Shown: in pieces, positions 46,743-57,784 of the stretch
Numbering within the stretch: position 1 is the first letter of the stretch
How the letters are laid out: each line of letters opens with the position of its first letter
Assembly: GCA_014871385.1 (NCBI GenBank)
Contig: CM026429.1
Span: 2,877,799 to 2,941,798 of the forward strand
Reading direction: 5' to 3'
From: Ceratodon purpureus
Taxonomy: Eukaryota > Streptophyta > Bryopsida > Pseudoditrichales > Ditrichaceae
Length of the DNA: 64,000 bases
The notes under the pieces: generated by a model
What the model was told of the DNA's origin: nothing
Seen by the model: the letters and a program-made list of their open reading frames with translations, nothing else
Database searches by the model: none
Position numbers and translations under genes: made by a program

Positions 46743-49738
46743 TTGTAAACATTATTTAGCAGAGTCCAATTGATCAAATCAACTTGTAGTCGACCCTTTC
46801 ACATTAACAATCAAACAATGTTACTATATTACCTTATGTTTTTACTAATTTTTTAAATTAAATTGTCAACAAAATTTACAAAACTAAATGTCATCATTTT
46901 TAACCTTTCAAAATGTCAATCCACTAATTATTTTTTGAGTTTACAATAAACATTAAAAATCATATGAACGTGTTTTTGTGGTTAAAACCTCAAAGGAAAT
47001 CACTGAGCTAATAACAACCTTTAAAAACTGTGGTTACACAATCAAATTTCAATCTTTAATTTTTAAAAATGATAAAATTCTACAAAAAATAATTTGATTG
47101 GACTACATACATTCCATTCACACAGTCTATTCGTAAAGAACTTGTCAAGGAATTTCAAAAAAGTGCTTTTGAAATTTGTTCAATTTTCTTCACCATGAAA
47201 AATAACCAAATTAGTATAATTTGGATAAATAATTTTGTTTTTTTTTTTTTAAATTTAAAGTCCTAGTGTATGTAAATCATGTATAGCTTAGAAAAATCTT
47301 AAATAATACTTTGTTTAAAATAAATTTTAGAATGCTCGCATTAAAATTCACATGTATATATTTTTTACATTCATTGCTAGCAGTACGTGTGTATGTATGT
47401 AAATACATAATTATACATTCTCTTAGTATTCTTATATAAGATCCTTCAAATGAAACCAAGAAAAAATGAATAATATATCCAATATTTCCTGCATTGAAAT
47501 TGGCAATTTCTGAACTTTTTCAATCAAAAACATATCAGAAAAATTAGTTATTGAGTTGTGAATTGTATCATACACTACAAACTATGTAACTCTAATCTCT
47601 TAATTTAAAAATCATTTAATTTCTTGATTGCATATCAAAAGATCAATGTATAACATGGAGCCCATAAATGGAAACTATTAGAATTCAGTCTACTGTATAC
47701 ACATAATCAATAATTGGAACTTTTGGGGTCAAATTCTGCGTTCCATGGAGATCAACACAATGAGGTTTGAAATTTGGTTTTCGTGTGCAATCAGTAAAAA
47801 GGTGGGATAATGAAACGGAGTGGGGCCACCACCCACCCAAATGGCCCTAATGGGGCCCACCACCCAATCCCCCTCCCACCAATAACACAAGGCCACTTGG
47901 ATGTGCAACATGCTGCAAGGTGAAGGTGACCTCACATTGAGTCACCCCAGGAAGGGGTAGAAGAGAGAGGGGAAGGGAAGGGAAGGGGATGAAGGAAGGG
48001 GGTGCAGATAGGGTAGAATGTCCTTAAACCGCAAATTTAAGCATTTGGGTATAGGTGTGGGGCTCTTATGTATTTTCTGAGAATTTTCATCAAAGGTAGA
48101 ACAAGAATGATGCTGAAGGCAATTTTTTTCGGAATTAAATAGCAAAAATCCAATTTATTATGAATATTGTAAGTGAAAAGTGTCCTAGACCTAAAAGCGA
48201 TCAGTGCTGAAATGTACAAAAGAGGTACATCTGATTTTTTAAAATCTAGAAATCAAGCCTGAACGGTTTTGGGTCTTGGTTGGTTCAAGGACATTCTACC
48301 CTAGATGATGATAAGTTGGGGTGGGCATGGCCTGGCCCCCACACACACAAGTGCGGAATGCATGTGGCGAGGATGAGACAGCAGACGCCCAGCGAATGAG
48401 CTGCAGAGGACTGCTCTTACTCCAGGGTCAGGACTATGCTCTGTATGGCTCCCCCGGATTATACCATTCCCCCCCAACCCCACCACTTGGGTCCACATTT
48501 CTGACCTGGAAATGGAGACGCTCCCTGCCACAAAATTTCAACCAAATTTCATGGCTGCCCAGCCTCACCATTTGATCCTTTCAGTTTTTTTAAAAAAGGA
48601 TTAAATAAATTGAGTGCATTGTTCCTTGGGGATGCTGGGATCTTGGGGGTGATAGGGTGGGGTGGAGTGCTGCTGTGCCCATCACAGGTTGCAGCTTACA
48701 AGCATTTGGAGGCTCTTGTCTGATGCTGTCAAGAAAGAAGAGCTAATTTGGATATGCTCTCACTTGCTGAGGTTGTGGTGATCATGTTTGGTTTGCTACA
48801 AGGATAAACTCCGGGAGACGATTGAAGGAAGAGTGTGCCGTAGCAGGGTGACTACTTCGTTCAAGGTAGTTTTTTCCAATCCACAAAGGTCGTTTGAGGA
48901 AGATGCTAAATCCCTCTGACAATTCTTTTAATAAAGTTTTGTGTACGAATAAAAAACATAACCTTCTCCAAAATCATAAAATAATGCATGATGGAATAAA
49001 ATTACATGCAAAAGTTAAAGACATATCGTGATTCAATAAAAATTGTTGTTTTACTATTCATTTAAGTAATTTTTGTTTTTTGTTTTTAATTCTCTAATGA
49101 AAAGGAAAATTCAAAACAACAACAAAAAACTATAGAACTCCATGTAATGGTTTTTGAATCCCACATGACTGGGTTGAATACCCTACTGTAGGTGATGCTG
49201 TGCAGGTTAAGTGAGCACACTGCCATGAGTTTTGAAATACTCCAGTGAGAGAAAAATACAGACAGGGGAGCTTAGTGGAAATGGCAAATGCCAAATGCCA
49301 TAAATTGTGATTCAAGGTGACCAAATGGGTGCAAATCATAGGATACCATCATTGCCAGGCACCGTGAGACCAAGAAATGATTTGTTGGTCCAAATATACA
49401 CTGCCTGGGGACCAAGTCTCCCTAATGAGCCAAGGCCACTCGATTTCCAAGTGTTCTTGACTTTGGAATTTGGAAACCTCAGCTTATCACATGCGCAACC
49501 TCACCAAGCCCAGCTGGCTTCGGTCCAAGTTGGGCTTCCAAGTCCGCCTCAAGGTTGATTGTCTTAGAATCACCAAATTAGGCATTCTGGTCTATTTTTG
49601 GAAATTATGGACTTGGATCAAAACATGACCATATTTTAATAGTGAGTATCATAAGGATTGCAAAAATTTGCATCAAGTAATTCATATTTGTCAATTTTAC
49701 ACTAAATTTGAAAGTATAATATATTCTCTAGCACATTT
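46743..49738. other. Intergenic region, no supportable gene
   Basis: Mostly AT-rich. Exceptions are a C-rich patch near 47820-47890, a purine tract of GGGAA-type repeats at 47960-48003, a GC-moderate stretch at 48310-48560 and one at 49130-49560. None shows an open frame with recognisable motifs. Confidence 0.5.
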
Positions 49739-50577
49739 TTATCCCCTAAAGCATCAACTCAACAGTTTTGGTAACTATTTAGGGTCCGGTCAGGCTCCCT
49801 GTAAGTCAAAATTTACCGGATGTGGCTCTAACTTTGGCACAACATGGGAAATTTTCATATCTTTTTAACAAGACCATTCATACTTCAAAATTCTACATAC
49901 TTTAGGAGATTTTCGCAGTCAAAATTTGAAAACACTATTCGGGCATGCTGAAATCTGCCCAAAACTGTAGTATATGCTCAAAACGTGCCCAAAATTAATT
50001 GGATCATAGAAACTTCAAAAATTCACCAAAAATTGAGATTTTATTTTTTTCAAGTTTTGTTTTTCCTACATGTAAATAAAATTTGAAGGCATGATCTCAC
50101 CGCTCAGATTTTCAATCCAATATTTCTCCTTATGCCTTTTTTACTATCATAGACCAACCTTTGTATTTGAATTTCAGCATACCTCCATGTGAAAAATCAA
50201 GCATTTCGTTAGGTTTTTTAGGTTGTATGAGGGAAAACATTCCATGGACATATTCCTAACTCATCTAGAAACAAGAATTTGAAGAGCCTCACATCTAGTT
50301 TGCATATGAAATTGGTTTTTTTGGCTCACGAAACACTTGAACCCATTTTCCAACATGGGAAAAAACTTTTTTCCTACTTAGAACCTTACAATCTCACAAA
50401 CGTTAAGGAGTTTGAATCTAATATTTGGAGTACATATACATTAACAAGTAAGGTACTAGATCCTACGGTTATTTCCCCCTAAATACATCAAAACTTTAAA
50501 AAATTACACCTTGTATTGAAAGTGTCTCATTTTGAGGGTTTTTGGCAGTTTTGAGGCCTTTTAAGTTTAGGGGTTAT
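49739..50577. mobile_element. TTA(A/T)-bordered element, same subfamily as 32948-33770, 831 bp
   Basis: TTAT flanks both ends (49739-49742 and 50574-50577). The inverted termini are CCCCTAAAG (left) and CCCCTAAAC (right, read inward). The left interior GCATCAACTCAACAGTTTTG is shared with the copy at 55655, and the interior is about 85-90% identical by eye to 32952-33766. If the family targets TTAA, the flanks have since mutated or this insertion used TTAT. Confidence 0.75.
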
Positions 50578-53500
50578 CATTTGGTTCTCTACATCCAAGT
50601 CCTTGGTTTTTAGCTTCTAAATATAAGCAAACTTAAAACTACCAACATGTTGCAAACTACTTAGAAAGAAAGACACTATAGTGAAGTGAAATTCGATTAT
50701 CTTTGATGCGGATTCAATAACAGGTCAAATTAAGGGTGTTGGTATGGCTCATAGTTTTAAGGCAACCAATCCTCTATGAGAGGTTAATGCCAATGATGTT
50801 GAAGCTAATTTACAAAAAGAATATTTGTTTATGCCAAGAAAAAAGAAAGTTTTGACATGGCTTCAAAATGGCCTAAATGAAACAAATTATGCTTTTGCCT
50901 TGGTCCAAACCAATTGACTTCAATTGCTCCATGTCACTTGTTGTCTTCAATGTAATAAGATATACTTATAGCCCTTCTAAATTTGAATGTTGGATGATGT
51001 ATTTGACTCCATCATTATAAAGACCTTGAGATTGATTTTGTGAAATCAACTAATCGTCTACAAAGATTCAAGCATTCCAATAATCCAAATTGGCCTTCAC
51101 ATAAACCTTTTTATCCTCTAAACCTTAAATCACATGCAAAGTCAACTTCGTGAAACATGAATGTTTCAATATATTTTCTTTTCATTTTTAAAAAAAAAAT
51201 CTAAATTTTTAGTAGAAATTGTGCCCTCCATGACTAGATTTCCGTGTCTTTGGTCATAAACATGGTCACTTCTTCTACTCATGGAGGGTGTCGTTTCCAC
51301 CTTGATTGCAAGCAGCCTCAAAGCAAGAATCAGTAACTGAAAACTTAGCCAAACTTGTGAACTATCTATGTACGAAAACTTAAGAATAATGCCTATGTTG
51401 TAGGAAGCCTGGAGGCCTGCTATTCTTTTAGCACGTTGAAAGTACTAATTGTTCGAATCAATATTAAACAAAAACAATAAAAATGAATGAAAAATAATAT
51501 TTATTGATGTATAATTAATTCACATTGGTCTTAAAAAGAGGCCATGATTGAGTAACACAATGAACTAGTGTCACCAATCCAATTTTCTTCAATTTCAAGG
51601 AGTATCATCTTCAATTTTGGATTCAAATTGTCATCGTAAAGTTAGTGACAACAAATGTCAACAAAGTATTGATCTAAAAACATTATGGCAATTATAAATA
51701 ATATCATACGCATGATAATTTATCATAATTCTAAGTAATATATTGTAGAATCATCATTTTAATATAGGCTACAAATAATTAAAAAGTAAAGACTAGTGGA
51801 TGTAAAGAAGATAATATTCATTTTTGTCAATATGTAGATACCATATTGTGTATAAGGTAAATTGCCGCTTTCACCATCACAATTCATAGGTGATAGTCAA
51901 AAGTAAAAAAAAGCCATTTATTGACCACCAAACTTATATCACTATAAAAAATAGGTGGAAGAACAGTGATCATGGATTAAAATTTTATATAATTGAGTTG
52001 AAAGGATTTTTAAAGAAAATCAATGCAAAATAATTTTTAAAGAAAACATGAAATAGCAACATGCCATGATATTTATATTTACCATACCATGACAATTCCA
52101 ACTTTTTGATGCTGGTATTAGAATAGAAATAGAGTATCTATACATATACAAGATGTTGATTATTAGTTGTTCATTGGATGATGAATGGATTAGTCTAGTA
52201 ATACTCTTGTAGATTTTTCTCCAACACCCTTCAAAAACTCACATAAATTTATTTTGGTCCAAAAATTATGATCTATTCACATTCTCATTCATATCTATGA
52301 ACTAAAATTGTGAGTTAATGCCTACAACATTCAACACTGAAGAATGAACTGTGGTGTTTCATTTTTTTTTAAGAAATAATTAAAATAAAAAAACAAAATA
52401 AAATCCTCAGCGTGGTGGTAATGGGGCAGCCCACCTTGTGTAAGTTCCAATTAAATACTGGTAAGCATGAACTACATCTCTCCAAAGAAAACTCAAAAGT
52501 GATGAACACGGACTCAACAAGCTTCCAGCAGGAGAAGATGCACCACCTTGGTGACCAATCAAGAGTACATAACACTTCAAGCCCAGCCGGCTAACTTACC
52601 TTAGAAGCTTTGCATCAGGCTTTTTTTCCTTGCAAATCATCTGATTCATCCCAATCATCCCCCCACATATGACTCATCACACATTATCTAAACCTGGAAA
52701 TTCCTTCATAGAAATAGACTGAAGTGCAAATTAAGGCAAGGGAGGACATGGGAACCAATCCCATACCCCCCTAGGAAGCTCCTAATCATTTTGCTTGGAT
52801 TCCAATTCTCAAGGTGCCCTCCTGGATTCCTCCATCAAAATAAACATAAAAATAACCATATGAATAAGTGAATGTATAAATATTCGATCCAGGTATGATC
52901 CCCCTATTAGAGCAGTGGAGAAGGTGGGCCGGTGACCGTGGTCCTGATTTTGAACCTGTAGCCGGAGGCCCGTACTTTCCCCCGCCGAAACCCCGGGTGA
53001 CCCCATCATCTGATCCCGGGTCAGTCGCCATGTGTTGCTCGTCGATCTCATCGCTGGATCAAACTTTACCACGCGGTATCCGTGTTGAAAACTGGAGGGG
53101 GGGTATTTATTTGAAATATAAGTTACTGTGGTGTTATCATGAGAGGGGGCCGGTATTTGAGTGTCTGCACCTGCCCCTGTATATTTTCTCTCTGCACGTC
53201 AAATTGCAGTGGTAAGCATACCGGTGTGGGTTCCCACCGACGAACGCAATCTGCACTGAAAAGCCAATTTAGTGCGGCCCACAATTTTGTGATTGGGGGT
53301 TAGAGTATGTGATTCATGGGGAAAAAGTAATATTTGAAATATGGTGGTTACCTTTGATAAGCTTAGTATGGGTTGCAATGCATACATGTGAGTTAATGTG
53401 GTAGAAGATTATTATTTCATGAATTTATGAATTATTGGGGTGTAATGTGGGTGTTGAGATAGAAGATGGCTTAGTGAACAAACTTAGTACATTTTTTCTT

Positions 53501-55654
53501 TTAAGAAGATTACCGTGTTTAATATGTTTTATTGGGCAATTCAATTTCTCGTTGTCTAATGGCTTACAAAAAAATAGAAAATAAAATAAAATCTACATAC
53601 CAACAACAAAACAAAACAAAAAAAAGAAAAAGAAAAAGAAAAAAGAAAAAAAAATGATAGAATACAAAGTAACATTATATTTTTATGTATTTACATGATT
53701 TGTTTCTTGTCTACTATTTTTCGTGTGTTTTAGTGTAGGTGAAAAAGACAAAAGATAATCCTTTTTTTTTAATAATAAACAAGAACTCACAAAATATAAA
53801 ATCACGATCATATATCTACATTTCATCTTTGTATGTTAGAAGGGTACAAAATTTGGTATCTAGATTTCTATATTTCTTTAAAAATATTTATGAAAAAAGT
53901 AATGAAAACACATTCAAAGAATCAATATTTTCTTAATTTGAAAATTTAGACTAATTCCTATCAAAAAAATGTAGGCACATGCTCTAATCACTTCTTTTCC
54001 ATAGCAAATGAATTGAAGGATGCTTTAAAAGAAAATGTCACTTTATGCAATGTTTCAAAAGACTTATAAATAGTTGGGATTCATGTAAATTGTATTCTTT
54101 TATAGTATTTATATAAATTGTTCTAATACATTATATTAATTATATTATGTCATTACCAATTATCAAGTAAAAAAAAGAATCACATAATCTCAGGAAAAAA
54201 GATCCAATACTAAGCGTTGTATATTAAAACTTGACAAAATCTATGATCTTGTTAAAAACTAAGTTCGTCTAAAATTTAAATGTATTTTTGTGAAACCAGT
54301 TAAATTTTGTTACTTATGGGCCAAAAATTCATCATAATTACCCAAGTCCTTCCCTAAGCTCAAAAACATTTCCCCTTGCAATTATAGAAGAAGACAATCT
54401 CTAATGGACTGTATCACGATTATAAACCTCCTATTGGGATTCATGATCTTTAATTTCCATATTTTTGCTATTAAATTCTATAATTATCAATTGATTTTTT
54501 CTTAGAAAAACAGGACCATCTCATAATACACACTAAAAATAAGGGATTAAAAAATTAAAGAATGAATGAAAAAATGAATGAAAAATAGAATACAACATTT
54601 GGGGATAACAAGGTAAAAGGTTCGAACTACTGTTCGACTTGTGCCCAAAAAGGGAAAAAATCTATAAACATCATAAAATGCTGGAATGAATATAGGTTGG
54701 AAGATCCTCAATTCAGTACAGTTAATATTTAAACCTAGAATCTGATGCTTGGACTTACCATAACTATTTGTTTTAATTGTTTTTTGCATTTCATGCTTAT
54801 TATTAAGTTGTCTGGCAATCTGGTGGGGACTCAGTCTGGAGCCCTGTAGATGATGATAAGAGCAATTATGTACGCTTGTGAGTACCCCAAAGTACATTGG
54901 AAAATGGGGAAAATGAAGGAGCACATCCAAAACACATTAAATGAAGTCTTCCCAGAAAATGGGAGCCTCCCCAAAGCCACCCAGACAGACGTCCAGACTT
55001 CACAGGGTCTTCAAAATTTAAACTCATTCCTACAACCAATGGGCCTCTGGGTTGGGTTAGTTTCTTAATCCCTGACATTGTCTGAAGAACTATCTCCAGA
55101 CTACGGAAGCAGGAAGGAGCTGCACAAAGATTGCACATGTGCTTCCCCATATTTGGTTCAGAGAGTTGCAATTGCCCCTCATGCATTTGTACTAATGGCA
55201 AATGCATTGTCTGTAAATCATCGTGTTTCATGGATGAAAAGGAATCCTAAGTGCTTTTGGGTTGTGAGAAGTCTCCACAAGGGGAGTTTTGTTCGAAACT
55301 CCTCAAAATTTGGACTTTCTCCATAGTTTCTCAAATTATTCTTGTCTAATCTCCACTATGCATTTTTTTTTCTTGTAACTTGAAATGATGTAGCATAAAG
55401 TAAATGCAATGTTAGTCTTCCATAGCTTGTTTAATGTGAAGTCGGCATAAGTTACCTTTGTAAACAATTTAACCAATGTTGAGTATTTTTGCTTCTTCAA
55501 ATCTCATTTCTAATGAAGTTTGTAAATAAAAAAAAAATTCAAAATAAATATGCAAATTATACAATACTACCCAAAATGAAGTACTTGGCTTTTAGTTTGA
55601 TGATGAATTTATATTCTAGTCTATGAAAGACATTGTTATCAAAATCAAAGAATG
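50578..55654. other. Long AT-rich intergenic region with one GC island
   Basis: No gene is supported over 5 kb. A GC-rich island at about 52880-53260 has short open frames on both strands with no recognisable motif. Poly-A and GAAAAA-type simple repeats occur near 53600-53660. A moderate-GC stretch at 54840-55330 also lacks recognisable coding features. Confidence 0.5.
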
Positions 55655-57007
55655 TTAACACCTAAAGCATCAACTCAACAGTTTTGGTTCGATTTAGGGT
55701 CCGGTCAGGCTCCCTAAGAGTAAAATTTACCAGATGTGACTGTAACTTTGGCACAACATGGGAAATTGTCACATCTTTCGAAGAAGACCAAATTTTATTT
55801 ACATCAGGCCTGTAGGTTAAGAAATAATTAGTGTTTACATATCCAAAGTCAATTTAGGGCAACTGGGGCAGATTTGTGGCGGATGGGAGTGGTGTACCAA
55901 ATATGTGACACTCTACAATGACTTCTATATGATCTTTATGAAACCGTTTCAATTTATTTTTTTAAACTGGATTTTGAGAAATCCAACCGTAGGATCTTAT
56001 TCAGAGCCATCCAATTAGTAAAAGTATCAAGTTTTGTAAATTTTGACTGTAAGGATTTTGAGATACATTCAGTCAAAGTTCTAATTTTTTTATAAAAAAT
56101 TCAGACAGATCAACAGTGATTGAGTCACCTTCGTCACCCATTTTTCCTTCACCATTTTCTCCTCCTAAACCATACTCCCTATGTTTCCAAAAGAAACCAT
56201 GGTTTCCATTTCGGGTCAGGATTAAGCACACTGACGCCGCCTTGAATTTTGCTTATTTTAATTGAAAGTGTCATTTGGCTTAATACGGATTTCAAGTGCC
56301 ATAATGCCATTTGGCTTAACACGGTTTTCAATGTGTATATTGATGGTTGACTTCCTGGTAATAATGAAACCATGGTTTCTTTGTGAAACAAAGACTTTGT
56401 GGAAAGGATGGTTTCTTTTGGAAACAAAGGGAGTAGTATATGCTGTAAATTCATATTTATTTTGGATTTATTTATTTTTTGGATTTCTTTCCTCTACAAT
56501 TTCTTTTCTATACAAATGCATGTATACACCATTCGGATTTCAAAAAATAGGTGATCTTCTTAGGCATTTGTAGTGTGGAAAAACAGCCAGTGTTTATGCA
56601 TTTCATTTTACTCCCGTCATTGAAAATGTGCTTTTCCAATGCTTCTGTGTGTTGGCTGGTCTTCAATTTTTTTGAGCATACTCCCAACTCACTTTAGAAT
56701 CCAAAATTGAAGAGCCTTCAACCATACAATCTCAAAAAATTGGCTGTTTCACTCTCCAAAGGGTGGTTGTCCGTGCTGGATAGTACAGAAAAAAACTTTT
56801 CTCTCAAGTTCAAATCTTATGATCTTCCAAACGGTGAAGAGTTACAATCTAAAATTTTGTGTACACATACATGTACAAGTTAGGTACTAGATCCTGCGGT
56901 TAGATTCTTTAAAATACGTTCGAATTTGCATAATTCTAACTTGAACTAAAATAGGGCAGAATTGAGGCAAATCTTGGGATTTTATGGCCAAAAACTTCAG
57001 GGGTTAA
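55655..57007. mobile_element. TTAA-bordered element carrying a nested MITE, 1345 bp
   Basis: TTAA flanks at 55655-55658 and 57004-57007. The left end CACCTAAAGCATCAACTCAA matches the subfamily at 49743. The right end, read inward, is CCCCTGAAG. Near the right end GGTACTAGATCCTGCGGTTA matches the other two members. The interior is divergent and is lengthened by the 259-bp element at 56175-56433. No coding capacity. Confidence 0.7.
56175..56433. mobile_element. Stowaway-like MITE nested in the TTAA element, 259 bp
   Basis: Inverted termini CTCCCTATGTTTCCAAAAG (left) and CTCCCTTTGTTTCCAAAAG (right, read inward) differ at one position over about 26 bp. TA flanks both ends (56173-56174 and 56434-56435). 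CTCCCT ends with a TA target are the plant Stowaway (Tc1/mariner) pattern. The near-perfect termini suggest it is younger than its host element. Confidence 0.8.
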
Positions 57008-57331
57008 CAGCATACTAAGAATTCAAGTAAAACATACTAAATATTGTGATTATATACTTGAAAATATAAAATATCAAAGACTAAGTAAAAGAATATTCCG
57101 AACCTAAAGAGACCCCCTCTCGTATACACAATATGAATGTAATACCTTCTAGTCCGTCTTATTACGTTATAGTCAAATTCTTGTTTGGCATTATGGAATG
57201 TGAAAAGTGGCAATAGAAGAAGTTTTGAACCAGACATTTCCGTTAAGCACTGCCGGGCTCCCTGCCTTTACAAATCGACGCAGTTAATCACACAAAAAAT
57301 TTGTAGGGCCCTCCACATGTGGATATAATAG

Positions 57332-57369
57332 TGCAGTGCATGATTAAATATTTAATGGTGCATTGCATC
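57332..57369. repeat. Near-perfect palindrome
   Basis: The sequence reads TGCA..ATTAAATATTTAAT..TGCA with almost no loop, giving arms of about 16-18 bp with two or three mismatches. It lies directly left of the tRNA-like stretch. Confidence 0.55.
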
Positions 57370-57389
57370 GTTAAACGGGGAAGGGAATT

Positions 57390-57432
57390 GGTTCACGAAG
57401 GTCGTCAGTTCGAATCCCGACACTACTTAACG
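57390..57432 (+). other. tRNA-like B-box stretch (possible SINE or tRNA remnant)
   Basis: GTCAGTTCGAATCCCGAC contains a T-loop/B-box match (GTTCGAATCC). A clear A box, an anticodon arm and acceptor pairing are missing, so it is not called as a tRNA. A tRNA-derived SINE piece is possible. Confidence 0.3.
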
Positions 57433-57437
57433 CCGTG

Positions 57438-57784
57438 TTAACCTTTAAACGTCATTTTAGGGCCTGGGGGGCAGCTCGGAGAGAATCTTTAGCACTGTAG
57501 CACCGCGATATGCGGCAGTGTAGCACTGTTTAGCACTGTAGCACTACGGCACTGCTGAACTTTAGCTGCCCCAACCTCAAAACTTGTTCAATTTGATTAC
57601 TTTGATTGCTTACCAACGATTCCACAATCTCTCAAATGAAGGGAAAATTTGGAATCTAGATCGCTTTTTCAGTACCTTTCCAACGCAACAAGTCTCGCTT
57701 GATTTGGTTGAGAAATGAAACTTCTGTCTCCAATTATTCCATTAAACCAAGCCCGTGGGGCTGGCTCTGACGTTTAAGGGTTAA
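57438..57784. mobile_element. Short TTAA-bordered element, 339 bp
   Basis: TTAA flanks at 57438-57441 and 57781-57784. The 13-bp inverted termini are CCTTTAAACGTCA and CCCTTAAACGTCA (one mismatch). The interior includes tandem AGCACTGT motifs near 57490-57550. The ends differ from the CCCCTAAAG type, so this is a separate subfamily or an independent family with the same target choice. Confidence 0.65.

Noticed and set aside
47960-48003. GGGAA purine tract as a regulatory element
   Set aside because: Simple-sequence run in gene-free DNA; nothing ties it to a gene.
57395-57430. Functional tRNA gene
   Set aside because: Only the T-loop part matches; no acceptor stem, anticodon arm or proper A box could be folded.
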